DNA from: ASMP01 sp964609265
GTDB taxonomy: Archaea > Nanobdellota > Nanobdellia > Pacearchaeales > GW2011-AR1
Assembly (NCBI GenBank): GCA_964609265.1
Contig: CAZSQR010000001.1
Coordinates: forward strand, 1 to 60,335
Direction: 5' to 3'
DNA: 60,335 nt
The first letter of the stretch is position 1. The number at the start of each line of letters is the position of its first letter. The position numbers and the translations under genes were made by a program. Of the stretch, positions 7,628 to 16,499 are shown piece after piece. The notes below the pieces were generated by a model. The model was not told the DNA's origin, did no database searches, and worked only from the letters and a program-made list of their open reading frames with translations.

Positions 7628-9667
7628 ATGGACGAGCAAATTCAATCCGGAAAGGCAGGAAAGACAAAAAACGATGAGTTGATAATTGAAGCCAAGAACT
7701 TCTTTGATTTTCATAAAAAAGAAATTGGTGAATCTATCAGAAAAGGAAAAAATGTAATATATATTGATTTTGTAAAACTTACAGAATTCTCAAATAAGCT
7801 TGCAGAAGAATCTATAACAAACCCTGAAGAAACCATCAGAATTGTAGAACTTGCTCTTGAAGAAACAGGGCTTGTAACTGGTGTTCTTGTCAGGTTTATA
7901 AATTTCCCAAAAAGCCAGGAAATAAAAATAAGAAATATCCGTTCAAAGCATCTCAATGAAATGCTTGTTGTTGAGGGCATTGTTCGCCAGGCAAGTGATG
8001 TAAGACCTCAGGTTGTAAATGCAAAATTTGAGTGTCCTTCATGCGGCACAGTTATCTCTGTTCTCCAAATGGAAAAAAAATTCAGAGAGCCAGCGAGATG
8101 CTCTTGTGGCAGACGCGGGGGATTCAAACTTATAGGAAAAGAGATGGTTGATACCCAGAGACTTGTTGTTGAAGAATCTCCAGAATCCTTAACAGGCGGT
8201 GAACAACCAAAAAGAATGAATGCCTTCCTTAAAGAAGACCTTGTTGAGCCGAAAATGGAAGAAAAAACAACCCCTGGAAGCAGGGTTAAAATCATAGGAG
8301 TTCTAAAAGAAGTTCCTGTTCCACTTAATTCAGGAGGACTTTCCACAAGATTTGAGCTTGCTCTTGAAGTCAATAACATAATCCCTATGGAAGAAACTTT
8401 TGAAGAGCTTGATATTAATGAAGAAGATGAAAAACAAATTATTGAGCTGTCGCAGGATCCAAAAATTTTTGAAAAACTTACAAAAAGCATTATTCCAAGT
8501 GTATGGGGTTATAAAGAAATAAAACAAACTCTTGTGCTGCAGCTGTTTGGCGGAGTTAAAAAAATCCACGCTGACGGGCAAAGAAGCAGGGGGGATTTGC
8601 ATATACTTCTTATAGGAGACCCTGGTGTTGCAAAATCAGCAACTCTTAATTTTATGGCAGGTCTTTCCCCAAAAGGAAGATATGTAGTAGGAAAAAGCGC
8701 AACAGGCGCAGGACTGACAGCAACAGTTGTTCGTGATGAATACCTGCGTGGCTGGTCTCTGGAAGCAGGAGCCATGGTTCTTGCGAATAAAGGCCTTATC
8801 TGTATAGACGAGCTTGAAAAAATGGATCCTCAAGACAGAAGCGCAATGCACGAAGCAATGGAGCAGCAGACAATAACAATCAGCAAAGCAAGTGTTCAGG
8901 CAACTCTTAGGGCAGAAACATCTGTGTTGGCAGCTGCAAACCCCAAGTTCGGGAGATTTGACCCTTACCAGCCAATTGCCCAGCAAATTGACCTGCCACC
9001 AACCCTGATAAACAGGTTTGATGTTATTTTTCCATTAAGAGACCTGCCTGACAGAAAGAAAGACGAACTAATTGCATCCCATGTTCTTTATGCACACCAA
9101 AAATCAGGAAAAGAGATGCTTATTCCAAGAGAAATTTTCAGAAAGTATGTGGCTTATACAAAACAAAGAATAAATCCTGCTTTAAGTGATGAATCTGTTA
9201 ATGAAATCAAAAAATTTTATGTTGAACTGCGAAATATGCCTGTCTCTTCAGAAGGCTCAATCAGACCAATTCCAATCTCTGCACGACAACTACAGGCTTT
9301 AATTAGAATGTCTGAAGCTTCTGCAAGAATGAGACTTAGCAAAATCGTAACTGCAGAAGATTCAAGAAGAGCTATAGAAATAATGAAATATTATCTAACA
9401 CAGGTTGGCTATGACTATGAAACAAAAACTTTTGACATTGACCGTGGCACTGGCGGAATGCCTGCCTCACAGAGAAACAAAGTCTTCCTTGTAAGAGATA
9501 CAATAACAAACCTGGAAAGCAAATTAGGAAAAATGATTCCGATTGAAGAACTGGAAAAAGAACTTGAAGGAAAATTAACATCTGATGAAATCGACGAAGC
9601 AATAACAAAACTTGACATAAGCGGCGTGATATTTAAACCTAAAAAAGGATATATTGCCAAGACTTAA
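7628..9667 (+). CDS. mcm: Minichromosome maintenance replicative helicase
   Basis: 679 residues from the ATG at 7628, which fits the TATA spacing; a GTG two codons upstream is less likely. In this numbering the N-terminal domain carries a zinc site with Cys136, Cys139, Cys158 and Cys160. The AAA+ core has Walker A GDPGVAKS (330-337), Walker B ICIDEL (391-396), sensor 1 AAAN (435-438) and the arginine finger LINRFD (Arg463). A C-terminal winged helix closes the chain. It forms the hexameric ring that unwinds DNA at forks. An RPA-like gene follows 15 bp later, so the two are probably co-transcribed. Confidence 0.97.
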   Translation: MDEQIQSGKAGKTKNDELIIEAKNFFDFHKKEIGESIRKGKNVIYIDFVKLTEFSNKLAEESITNPEETIRIVELALEETGLVTGVLVRFINFPKSQEIKIRNIRSKHLNEMLVVEGIVRQASDVRPQVVNAKFECPSCGTVISVLQMEKKFREPARCSCGRRGGFKLIGKEMVDTQRLVVEESPESLTGGEQPKRMNAFLKEDLVEPKMEEKTTPGSRVKIIGVLKEVPVPLNSGGLSTRFELALEVNNIIPMEETFEELDINEEDEKQIIELSQDPKIFEKLTKSIIPSVWGYKEIKQTLVLQLFGGVKKIHADGQRSRGDLHILLIGDPGVAKSATLNFMAGLSPKGRYVVGKSATGAGLTATVVRDEYLRGWSLEAGAMVLANKGLICIDELEKMDPQDRSAMHEAMEQQTITISKASVQATLRAETSVLAAANPKFGRFDPYQPIAQQIDLPPTLINRFDVIFPLRDLPDRKKDELIASHVLYAHQKSGKEMLIPREIFRKYVAYTKQRINPALSDESVNEIKKFYVELRNMPVSSEGSIRPIPISARQLQALIRMSEASARMRLSKIVTAEDSRRAIEIMKYYLTQVGYDYETKTFDIDRGTGGMPASQRNKVFLVRDTITNLESKLGKMIPIEELEKELEGKLTSDEIDEAITKLDISGVIFKPKKGYIAKT

Positions 9668-9682
9668 ATTTTAATCATTAAA

Positions 9683-10366
9683 ATGGTTCAGGAACAACAA
9701 TTCAAAAGAAACACAGCTTACAAGTTGCGAATAGGTAATATTCTGATAGGCAAGCCTGTAATGAATTCTGTTTCAGGCACAGAAAGATTTTCTTTTCTTG
9801 AGCTTGGAAATAAAAAAATTGTCAGGGTAAATATCATAGGAAACATAGTTGACAAGTATGAAAGCAGAGGAGCAAGCGAAACTGGTGCGTCTGGCAATGA
9901 AGACAAACCAAGGAAATATGTTTTTTTCACACTTGATGATGGCTCAGGGCAGATAAGACTGAAAGTATTTGGAGATTATTATGAAAAATTCAAGGACTTT
10001 TACCAGGGACAGACAGTAGTTGTAATCGGAACCTTAAGAAACTGGAATGATGAAACATATATCTCTCCTGAAATTGTCAAAGAAACAAACCCAAAATATC
10101 TTCTTTTGAGAAAGCTTGAAACAGAAAAAGAAAAGGCTCTGACATTTGACGCATCATCAATTAAAAAAGAACAGGTTATGGCAATAAAAGACAAAATCCT
10201 TGAACTTATAAAATCCTCTGAAAGTGAAGGAGGAATTGAAACAGAAGATATCACGCAAAAATTTGTAGAAGTTTCACCTGCCCTAATTCAGCAGGAAATT
10301 CAGAAGCTTCTTGAAGAAGGAATTGCTTTTGAACCACGACCTGGTAAAATAAGATATTTAGGGTGA
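9683..10366 (+). CDS. RPA-like single-stranded DNA-binding protein (OB fold plus winged helix)
   Basis: 227 residues. Residues about 45-135 form an OB fold (VNIIGNIVDKYE, FFTLDDGSGQIRLKVFGDYYEKFKDFYQGQTVVVIGTLR). The last 60 residues look like a winged helix (ETEDITQKFVEVSPALIQQEIQKLLEEGIAF). This is the architecture of the RPA32 subunit. It follows mcm by 15 bp with no promoter of its own. It is expected to coat ssDNA at the fork, possibly with a partner encoded elsewhere. Confidence 0.85.
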   Translation: MVQEQQFKRNTAYKLRIGNILIGKPVMNSVSGTERFSFLELGNKKIVRVNIIGNIVDKYESRGASETGASGNEDKPRKYVFFTLDDGSGQIRLKVFGDYYEKFKDFYQGQTVVVIGTLRNWNDETYISPEIVKETNPKYLLLRKLETEKEKALTFDASSIKKEQVMAIKDKILELIKSSESEGGIETEDITQKFVEVSPALIQQEIQKLLEEGIAFEPRPGKIRYLG

Positions 10367-10403
10367 TTATCTTTCCTTTTATCAACAAATTTATATTAAA
10401 AAA

Positions 10404-10910
10404 CTATTTTTTCTTTTTATTAAACCAATATGCCAGCCAAATAACCGCAATCAATCCAACTAAAGACAAAAGAAATTTCAACAAATTACTTCCGTACCTC
10501 CAATAACCGCCAACGCCCCATAAAAGAACACCAATTCCTCCTCCAGCCAAACCAGCACCAACTGTCTCAAGACCAAAGAAAGCAATTCCAGCAATAATCA
10601 AAACAATTCCCAAAGGAAGTGTAATTAAAAATATATTTCTTGAATATATTTCTTGTGCGTCATCATATTCTTCATAACAATCTTTATCAGCGTCACAGTA
10701 TCCAACTGGTTCAATCTCTGATTCACCTGATTTGCCCTCATACCAGACACCGCCAGCATTTATACATGCTGTTTCAGTTTTTATCTGATAAACATCAGGA
10801 CAAAAATCACTGTATTCTGGTCTTTCGTAAAACATTTCTATTCCATATATAACAACAAAAATAGTCAGGACAACTATTGCAATACCTATTACTACATTTT
10901 TTACTGACAT
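10404..10910 (-). CDS. Membrane protein with Cys-rich extracytoplasmic loop, unknown function
   Basis: 168 residues from the ATG ending at 10910. A longer frame to 10952 would translate the TATA box (10928-10943), whose centre is 26 bp from this ATG. One N-terminal membrane segment (VIGIAIVVLTIFVVIYGI) precedes a loop with Cys residues (CPD, ACINAGG, GYCDADKDCYEEYD), perhaps disulfide-bonded or metal-binding. Three further hydrophobic stretches and a Lys tail follow. I do not recognise the family. It converges with the RPA-like gene. Confidence 0.6.
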   Translation of the reverse strand: MSVKNVVIGIAIVVLTIFVVIYGIEMFYERPEYSDFCPDVYQIKTETACINAGGVWYEGKSGESEIEPVGYCDADKDCYEEYDDAQEIYSRNIFLITLPLGIVLIIAGIAFFGLETVGAGLAGGGIGVLLWGVGGYWRYGSNLLKFLLSLVGLIAVIWLAYWFNKKKK

Positions 10911-10979
10911 AACATAATTAGTAATGAAATACTTATAAATTCTTCCAATCAAAAAGTTTTCCCAAGTTCTTTTCTAAAG

Positions 10980-10989
10980 ACTTAAAAAC
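10980..10989 (+). promoter_or_regulatory. TATA-like box for aIF2-beta
   Basis: ACTTAAAAAC is centred 26 bp before the ATG at 11010. Confidence 0.5.
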
Positions 10990-11009
10990 CAATCCTCTCT
11001 CGTTAATCT

Positions 11010-11411
11010 ATGACATATGAACAACTTTTAGAACAGGCATATAAGAAAGTAAAACAGACAGGTGTCTCTGGCAAAAGATTTGAAATTCCAAAAATAGAGG
11101 GATATTTTGAAGGGAAAAAAACAATCCTTACAAATTTTTATCAAATAGCTTCTTATTTAAGGAGAGACCCTGCACATTTCCAAAAATTTATACTAAAAGA
11201 ACTTGCAGCTTCAGGCCAAAGAGAAGGTGACAGGCTTGTTTTGAATATAAAAGTTCCAAGCACAAAAATAAATCAGAAGGTAGAGAATTATGTTAAGGAA
11301 TTTGTCCTGTGCAGGGAATGCAAAAAACCAGACACAGAAATAATAAAACAAGGCAGAATAAATTTTATCCACTGCTTGGCTTGCGGAGCCAAACATCCAA
11401 TTTCAAAATAA
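11010..11411 (+). CDS. Translation initiation factor aIF2 subunit beta
   Basis: 133 residues, normal for the archaeal factor. An N-terminal helix leads into the alpha/beta core (RFEIPKIEGYFEGKKTILTNFYQIASYLRRDPAHFQKFILKELA), then a C-terminal zinc ribbon with Cys101, Cys104, Cys122 and Cys125. It is part of the heterotrimer that brings Met-tRNAi to the ribosome. It starts a run of small translation-related genes, several with their own TATA boxes. Confidence 0.95.
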   Translation: MTYEQLLEQAYKKVKQTGVSGKRFEIPKIEGYFEGKKTILTNFYQIASYLRRDPAHFQKFILKELAASGQREGDRLVLNIKVPSTKINQKVENYVKEFVLCRECKKPDTEIIKQGRINFIHCLACGAKHPISK

Positions 11412-11432
11412 ATAAAAAATCCTAACAAGAAG

Positions 11433-11442
11433 CCTTAAAAAC
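11433..11442 (+). promoter_or_regulatory. TATA-like box for the small zinc-ribbon gene
   Basis: CCTTAAAAAC is centred 26 bp before the ATG at 11463. Confidence 0.5.
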
Positions 11443-11462
11443 TCAAAATTCTTTTAAAAAAA

Positions 11463-11654
11463 ATGGTAAGTGGATATTGTGTAAAGTGCAGGGAAAAAGG
11501 GAGAGAAATGACAAATCCTGAAATAGCGCAAACCAAAAGAGGAGGATACATGGCAAAAGGAAATTGTTCTGTTTGTGGAACAAGAATGAGTGCTATGTTA
11601 TCTAAAGAAAATGCTGAAAAAGCGATAAAAGAAGGCGCTAAAAAATCTTTTTAA
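11463..11654 (+). CDS. DUF5679-like small zinc-ribbon protein
   Basis: 63 residues with two CxxC pairs (Cys6/Cys9 and Cys35/Cys38) around a short basic linker (TKRGGYMAKGNCSVCGTRM). This matches the DUF5679 pattern common in archaea and some phages. Function is unknown; zinc binding is expected. It sits among translation factor genes and has its own TATA box. Confidence 0.75.
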   Translation: MVSGYCVKCREKGREMTNPEIAQTKRGGYMAKGNCSVCGTRMSAMLSKENAEKAIKEGAKKSF

Positions 11655-11711
11655 TTATAAATGCAAAAACTTTTGGGATTTTCATATTTGTAAATAAAGA
11701 GTTATAATAAG

Positions 11712-12020
11712 ATGTTTGTAAATATAATTAAATCATATAGGGACATTGTAGCTATCTGTGACAAAGAGCTTCTTGGGAAAAAATTTGAGGAGCCTTTTGA
11801 AGGGGGTGTGAAACAGCTTGACGTAAAAGAAAACTTTTACAAGGGAGAAAAATCTGATAAAACCAATGTCAAAAAGATAATTAAAAGGATGGCAGGAGAA
11901 GATGCCACTTTCAATATTGTTGGAAAAAACTCTGTGTCTATTGCTCTTGAAGAAGGGATTATTTCTGAAGATGAGATAAATAAAGTCAAAGAAATTCCTT
12001 TTGCACTTGTGCTCCTTTAA
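11712..12020 (+). CDS. DUF424 family protein
   Basis: 102 residues with the family's pattern: an N-terminal strand MFVNIIKSYRDIVAICDKELLGKKFE, a central linker and a conserved end (TFNIVGKNSVSIALEEGII). DUF424 is archaeal and commonly placed near translation genes, as here between aIF2-beta and aIF1A. An RNA-related role is suggested by that context only. Length is normal. Confidence 0.8.
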   Translation: MFVNIIKSYRDIVAICDKELLGKKFEEPFEGGVKQLDVKENFYKGEKSDKTNVKKIIKRMAGEDATFNIVGKNSVSIALEEGIISEDEINKVKEIPFALVLL

Positions 12021-12061
12021 TAATCATCAAATTTTATAAACTAATTATTTGTAGTATTCTT

Positions 12062-12394
12062 ATGAACAGATACAAAAAAAAGCGAAAAAACCAGGGAACT
12101 GAAGAAAAGATTACCAGAGTAAAACTTCCAAGAAATGGCGAAGTTCTGGGAATCGTGGAACAAAGGCTTGGAGGAAACAAGATGTTTGTGAACTGCTTTG
12201 ACGGAAAAAAGCGAAACTGCAGAGTTCCCGGCAGGCTCAGAAGAGCTCTCTGGCTTCGCCCAGGAGATGTTGTAATCATAGAACTCTGGGAGCTTGATAA
12301 AGAAAAGGGAGATGTTATTTTCAAATACAGAACAAATCAGGTAGAATGGCTAAAAAGAAACGGATATCTAAAAACCGAAGGGGTTGAGTTTTAA
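12062..12394 (+). CDS. eif1A: Translation initiation factor aIF1A
   Basis: 110 residues. After a basic N-terminus comes the S1-like OB fold: TRVKLPRNGEVLGIVEQRLGGNKMFVNCFDGKKRNCRVPGRLRRALWLRPGDVVIIELWELDKEKGDVIFKYRTNQVEWLK. This is the archaeal counterpart of eIF1A, which binds the ribosomal A site during start-codon selection. The stop is followed by the KH-protein gene 90 bp on. Confidence 0.96.
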   Translation: MNRYKKKRKNQGTEEKITRVKLPRNGEVLGIVEQRLGGNKMFVNCFDGKKRNCRVPGRLRRALWLRPGDVVIIELWELDKEKGDVIFKYRTNQVEWLKRNGYLKTEGVEF

Positions 12395-12454
12395 ATCTTA
12401 TCTTTGAGCCTTTTGCCCAACTTTCTTAATAATTTATTCTGGCTAAATCCAAAA

Positions 12455-12464
12455 ACTTATAACA
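12455..12464 (+). promoter_or_regulatory. TATA-like box for the KH-protein gene
   Basis: ACTTATAACA is centred 26 bp before the ATG at 12485. Confidence 0.5.
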
Positions 12465-12484
12465 CCTGACTGATTGATTAAAAA

Positions 12485-13015
12485 ATGCTGAAACTAATTG
12501 TAGAAAAACTGCCAAGAATAACAAAAAACAGAAAAAAACTGGAAAAAATCCTCAGTGTAAAAATTACAAATAGAGGGAAAGAAGTTTTCATCAATGGAAA
12601 TCCTAAAGACGAGTATACTGCAGAAAAAGTCATTGAAGCACTGGATTTTGGGTTTCCGTTTTCTGTGGTCCTGATAATTAAAGAGCAAGATTATATACTT
12701 GAGGTAATAAACATAAAAGATTATACGCATAAGAGAGATATGGAAAGGATAAGGGCAAGACTTATTGGAAAAAAAGGCAAAACATTGAAAACATTTGAGG
12801 AACTCACAAAATGCTTCTTTGAGCTAAAAGGTAATCAGGTAGGAATCATAGGAGACCCTGAATACATAAAAAACGCGCAGGACGCAGTTGTCTCAATTAT
12901 AAGAGGTTCAAAACAGGCGAATGTTTACAGCCACCTTGAGAAGCATCAGGTAAAGCCTATTTATGATCTTGGCCTTAGAGATAAGGATGAAGAAAAAAAG
13001 TTTGGAAAAATTTAG
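12485..13015 (+). CDS. KH-domain RNA-binding protein (Pno1/Dim2-like)
   Basis: 176 residues with two KH-type units. The first is degenerate (1-85). The second carries the GxxG loop in RARLIGKKGKTLKTFEELTKCFFEL, followed by the family end AVVSIIRGSKQANVYSHLEKHQ. This matches archaeal Dim2/Pno1, which binds the 3' end of 16S rRNA during 30S maturation. aIF1A is the upstream neighbour. Confidence 0.88.
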   Translation: MLKLIVEKLPRITKNRKKLEKILSVKITNRGKEVFINGNPKDEYTAEKVIEALDFGFPFSVVLIIKEQDYILEVINIKDYTHKRDMERIRARLIGKKGKTLKTFEELTKCFFELKGNQVGIIGDPEYIKNAQDAVVSIIRGSKQANVYSHLEKHQVKPIYDLGLRDKDEEKKFGKI

Positions 13016-13060
13016 GCTCGTTGATTTTTCTCTTTTTATAGTTCTTAAAATTCAAGAAAA

Positions 13061-13070
13061 CCTTTAAATA
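13061..13070 (+). promoter_or_regulatory. TATA-like box for tRNA-Asn
   Basis: CCTTTAAATA is centred 28 bp before the tRNA 5' end at 13094. Confidence 0.5.
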
Positions 13071-13093
13071 TGAATCAAAATTCAGAACATTAA

Positions 13094-13167
13094 GTCCCGG
13101 TAGCTCAGTTGGTTAGAGCGAACGGCTGTTAACCGTTAGGTCGGAGGTTCAAGTCCTCCCCGGGACG
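13094..13167 (+). tRNA. tRNA-Asn (GTT)
   Basis: Full cloverleaf: acceptor GTCCCGG/CCGGGAC, D-arm GCTC/GAGC, anticodon stem ACGGC/GCCGT-like pairing around CTGTTAA with anticodon GTT, T-arm with TTCAAGT, discriminator G. No intron. AsnRS at 18721 is its charging enzyme. Confidence 0.95.
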
Positions 13168-13170
13168 TTT

Positions 13171-13181
13171 TCTTTTTAAAC
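13171..13181 (+). promoter_or_regulatory. TATA-like box for mnmA
   Basis: TCTTTTTAAAC is centred 25 bp before the ATG at 13202, directly after tRNA-Asn. Confidence 0.45.
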
Positions 13182-13201
13182 TACAATTAACAAATAACAT
13201 T

Positions 13202-14329
13202 ATGAAAAAACAAAAAGTTTTAGTCGCGATGTCAGGGGGCGTTGATTCAAGCGTAGCAGCGTTTTTAATTAAAAATGCAGGCTACAAAGTGGTAGGCGCT
13301 TTTATGAAAAACTGGTCTGGAACAAAAAATGAATTAGGAGAATGCTCATGGAAAGAGGACAGAAAGGAAGCGATAAAAATTGCCGCTATTCTTAACATCC
13401 CTTTGATAACACTTGACTTTGAAAGACAATACAAAAAACTTGTTGTCGATGAAATGTTCAGACTTTACAGAAAGGGGGTTACTCCTAATCCAGACATAAA
13501 TTGCAATCAAAAAATAAAATTCCCGTTGCTTTGGAAGGCTGCAAGAAAACTTGGTGCTGACTTTATAGCCACAGGACACCACGCAGGAAAAAAATACAAC
13601 AAAAAAACAAAAAAGCAGGAACTTTGCAGAGGAAAAGATGAGTCAAAAGACCAGAGTTATTTTCTTTACAGATTAAGCCAAGATGACCTCAAACACAGTT
13701 TATTCCCTGTTGGCAAATATACAAAAAAACAAATCAGGAAAATTGCAAAAGAAAATGATTTTCCAAACTTCAACAGGAAAGGAACAGTTGGCATTTGTTT
13801 TATAGGAAAAGTTAACTTAAAAAATTTCTTGCAAAAAAAGATAAATCCAAAGCCTGGAAAAATCCTGGACCCAGAAGGAAATATAATCGGCCGACATGAT
13901 GGAATTTATTATTACACTATCGGTCAAAGGCTAGGGCCAAGATTTGGCATTGAAATTTCAAAAAAAAGTGATGATAGCAAAAAATTAAAAAGATGGTATG
14001 TGGCTCGTAAAAGTCTAAAGAAAAATGAAATTATTGCAGCTCCTGAAGGACATGAAATCCTCTACAGAAAAAAAATAATAATCAAAAATCCCCACTGGAT
14101 TTCTGAGACTCCAGACAGGAATAAAACACACAAGGTTCACGCAAGAATACGGCAGGTAGGAGAACTTCTTCCAAGCACCTTGTCTTACAACAAAAAGAGG
14201 AAGCAGTTTAAAGTTGAGATTAACAAAGGAAAAAAAGGAATAACAGGTGTTTCAGAAGGCCAGGCAGTTGTTCTTTACCAGCCCAGAAGCAAAAAAGTCC
14301 TCGGTGGGGGAGTTATCGGATTTGAATAA
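13202..14329 (+). CDS. mnmA: tRNA-specific 2-thiouridylase MnmA
   Basis: 375 residues, normal for MnmA. The PP-loop SGGVDS (11-16) binds ATP. Catalytic Cys101 lies in TPNPDINCNQKIKF and the second Cys199 in GTVGICFIG. The family's C-terminal domain follows (IIGRHDGIYYYTIGQRLG ... ARIRQVGELLP). It thiolates U34 of tRNA-Lys, -Glu and -Gln. MnmA is typically bacterial; many archaea use Ncs6-type enzymes, so horizontal origin is likely (inference). No cysteine desulfurase or sulfur relay gene is in the window. Confidence 0.95.
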   Translation: MKKQKVLVAMSGGVDSSVAAFLIKNAGYKVVGAFMKNWSGTKNELGECSWKEDRKEAIKIAAILNIPLITLDFERQYKKLVVDEMFRLYRKGVTPNPDINCNQKIKFPLLWKAARKLGADFIATGHHAGKKYNKKTKKQELCRGKDESKDQSYFLYRLSQDDLKHSLFPVGKYTKKQIRKIAKENDFPNFNRKGTVGICFIGKVNLKNFLQKKINPKPGKILDPEGNIIGRHDGIYYYTIGQRLGPRFGIEISKKSDDSKKLKRWYVARKSLKKNEIIAAPEGHEILYRKKIIIKNPHWISETPDRNKTHKVHARIRQVGELLPSTLSYNKKRKQFKVEINKGKKGITGVSEGQAVVLYQPRSKKVLGGGVIGFE

Positions 14330-14392
14330 TTTCAGAGCACTAACAATTCATAATTTAATTAATTTTATAAACATCCCCCCCTATTTGAGATT

Positions 14393-14950
14393 ATGGAATT
14401 AGACAAAGCAATTAAATCAAGGCACAGCGTAAGAAAGTTCAGTTCTAAAAAACCTGACTGGCGTGATATCATTGAAGCAATTGACGCTACAAGATATTCT
14501 CCTATGGCAGGAGGAAACTATACTGTGAAATTTATTCTTATAGACAATCCTAGAAGCATAAAAAGAATTAAAGAAGCATGCCAGCAGGATTTCGTCGAGC
14601 GGGCACATTATATTGTCGTTGCCTGTTCAAGCCCTTCAAGAACAATTAACGCCTATGGAGAAAAAGGAAAAACCTACGCAAAACAACAAGCAGGAGCTGC
14701 AATCCAGAACTTTTTTTTGAAAATAACAGAATCAGGACTTGCAACATGCTGGGTTGGTCACTTTGTTGAAGACCAGATTAAAAGCGCACTAAAAATTCCT
14801 GAAGAAATAAATGTTGAGGCTGTTCTCCCTGTAGGATTTGAATATAAAAAAAAGAAGTTACTGAAAGCAAAAACAGACCTTGATAATATTCTTTACTTTA
14901 ACGAATGGAAGCAGAAAAGAATGAAAAAGCTAAAAAAAGTGTATGCTTAA
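14393..14950 (+). CDS. Nitroreductase-family flavoprotein
   Basis: 185 residues. The N-terminal MELDKAIKSRHSVRKFSSK is the family's FMN-phosphate-binding segment. SPMAGGNYTVKFILIDN and the end region GLATCWVGHFVEDQIKSALKIPEEINVEAVLPVGF are typical of small homodimeric NAD(P)H nitroreductases. Substrate cannot be inferred. It follows mnmA by 63 bp on the same strand. Confidence 0.88.
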   Translation: MELDKAIKSRHSVRKFSSKKPDWRDIIEAIDATRYSPMAGGNYTVKFILIDNPRSIKRIKEACQQDFVERAHYIVVACSSPSRTINAYGEKGKTYAKQQAGAAIQNFFLKITESGLATCWVGHFVEDQIKSALKIPEEINVEAVLPVGFEYKKKKLLKAKTDLDNILYFNEWKQKRMKKLKKVYA

Positions 14951-14954
14951 TGAT

Positions 14955-15299
14955 TCAAATTTTTTCAAGTCTTCTATTAATCTCTACTCTTGACCTTGTA
15001 TCTAAAGGCAATCCATTATAACCAGTTCTATAAAAGTATTCTTCCATTTCTTTTTCAGAAAAATAATTTGTTCTTTCTTTTTGGGGTTTTTTCAGAACCT
15101 TATTAATATTTCTTCTTAAAATTCTATCTTTAATGTTAAAAGAAACCTCTTCTCCAGACTCTTCAAGACTTATTTTATTCTGATTTTGGATATAAAATTC
15201 TAGTGAAATATTGTGGATTTTTAGCTTCTTAAGAATATCAATTGAAAACCCTACATCTCCCTCAATAATCTGTTCCAACTCTTTAGATAACCTAGACAT
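14955..15299 (-). CDS. Hypothetical protein
   Basis: 114 residues, charged, with an N-terminal helical region (MSRLSKELEQIIEGDVGFSIDILKKLKIHN) and an Arg/Lys-rich second half. I see no known motif. A TATA-like box (CTTTAAATAAG on this strand, 15318-15328) is centred about 26 bp before the start, which supports a real gene. It converges with the nitroreductase gene (4 bp gap). Confidence 0.5.
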   Translation of the reverse strand: MSRLSKELEQIIEGDVGFSIDILKKLKIHNISLEFYIQNQNKISLEESGEEVSFNIKDRILRRNINKVLKKPQKERTNYFSEKEMEEYFYRTGYNGLPLDTRSRVEINRRLEKI

Positions 15300-15329
15300 G
15301 CCTCAAATAAGCAGAACACTTATTTAAAG

Positions 15330-15381
15330 ATTGTTATAAAAAAATAAAAAAATAAAAAAACCTGAGGAAAAAATCCTCAGG
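15330..15381 (-). terminator. Hairpin plus T-tract terminator of ftsZ
   Basis: A perfect 8-bp inverted repeat CCTGAGGA/TCCTCAGG (15361-15381, 5-nt loop) lies 18 bp after the ftsZ stop. On the minus strand it is followed by three T runs separated by single A residues. This looks like an intrinsic terminator. Confidence 0.75.
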
Positions 15382-15398
15382 AAAAATTAAACAGCTGT

Positions 15399-16475
15399 TT
15401 ATCTCCAGACTTCTATACCCAAATCAGATACTTCTTTAGAAGCATATGCCTTTTGTTCAGGCTCTTTTCCAAGCAGGTAAGGGCTCTTAACGCCAGTCAT
15501 AATTGTAATGACACGGACTTTTCCCTGGAAATCCTTACTGATTCTAGCTCCAATAATCACATTTGCTTCTGGTCCAAGGTTTTCTGAAACAATTCTTCCA
15601 ATGTTGTCAAACTCTTCAAGCTTCAAATCAGGACCACAGGTCACGTGTATCAAGGCTCCGGTAGCACCCTTATAATCCACGTCAAGTAGGGGATGTGTAA
15701 GAGCTTGCTTAACAGACTGATTAACACGTTCTGAGGAGTCATCTTCACCAATACCAATAACTGAAATTCCGCCATCTTTCATGACTGCAGAGACGTCAGC
15801 ATAATCAAGATTGATTAAACTAGGCAGTGTAATTGTCTCAACAATACCTTTTATCATCGTTGAAACAAGCTCGTTTGCAACAGCAAAAGCCTGCTCAATT
15901 GGTAATTGTCCTGCAATGTCCACAAGCCTGTTGTTATCAAGAACAACACACGTATCTGTAACCTCTCTCAATTCCTGCAAACCAAATTCTGCCTTGTCAA
16001 TTCTTGCTTTTTCAGATTCAAAAGGCATTGTAACAACACCAATAACAACTGCTCCTGTCTCTTTAGCAAGCTGAGCAATAACTGGTGCTGCGCCTGTTCC
16101 TGATCCGCCACCAAGTCCTGCCAAAACATATACCATGTCTGCACCTGATACAGCTTTTTTCAGGTCTGACAAAGCTTCTTTCGCAGCTTCTCTACCTATA
16201 CTTGGCTTTCCTCCTGCTCCTAAACCACGGGTAAGTTCCTTACCAATAAGAAGCTTTTCATCTGCTTTTGAAACACTCAAGTGCAGTGCGTCTGTGTTCA
16301 TTGCATAGATAGTAGCTCCGTTAATGCTCTTGTTGTAAAGCCATGTCACTGCGTTACAACCCATACCGCCGACACCAATAACCTTAATGTTAGCTTTCCC
16401 AGCTTTCAACTCATCAAAGTTAATACTGTGGGTTTCTGAGTTCTGGATTGCTTCCTTAGCAAAATCTAATACCAT
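15399..16475 (-). CDS. ftsZ: Cell division protein FtsZ
   Basis: 358 residues. Tubulin-like GTPase with VGGMGCNAV (35-43) and the signature GGGSGTG (122-128); the synergy loop reads NLDYADVSAVM. The C-terminus ends DLGIEVWR after a short linker, and this peptide may bind a membrane anchor. It polymerises into the division ring. The start is set by a strong Shine-Dalgarno AAAGGAGG shortly before the ATG, unusual in this window where most genes look leaderless. A hairpin terminator follows. Confidence 0.97.
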   Translation of the reverse strand: MVLDFAKEAIQNSETHSINFDELKAGKANIKVIGVGGMGCNAVTWLYNKSINGATIYAMNTDALHLSVSKADEKLLIGKELTRGLGAGGKPSIGREAAKEALSDLKKAVSGADMVYVLAGLGGGSGTGAAPVIAQLAKETGAVVIGVVTMPFESEKARIDKAEFGLQELREVTDTCVVLDNNRLVDIAGQLPIEQAFAVANELVSTMIKGIVETITLPSLINLDYADVSAVMKDGGISVIGIGEDDSSERVNQSVKQALTHPLLDVDYKGATGALIHVTCGPDLKLEEFDNIGRIVSENLGPEANVIIGARISKDFQGKVRVITIMTGVKSPYLLGKEPEQKAYASKEVSDLGIEVWR

Positions 16476-16499
16476 TTTTACCTCCTTTCATCTTTTCTT

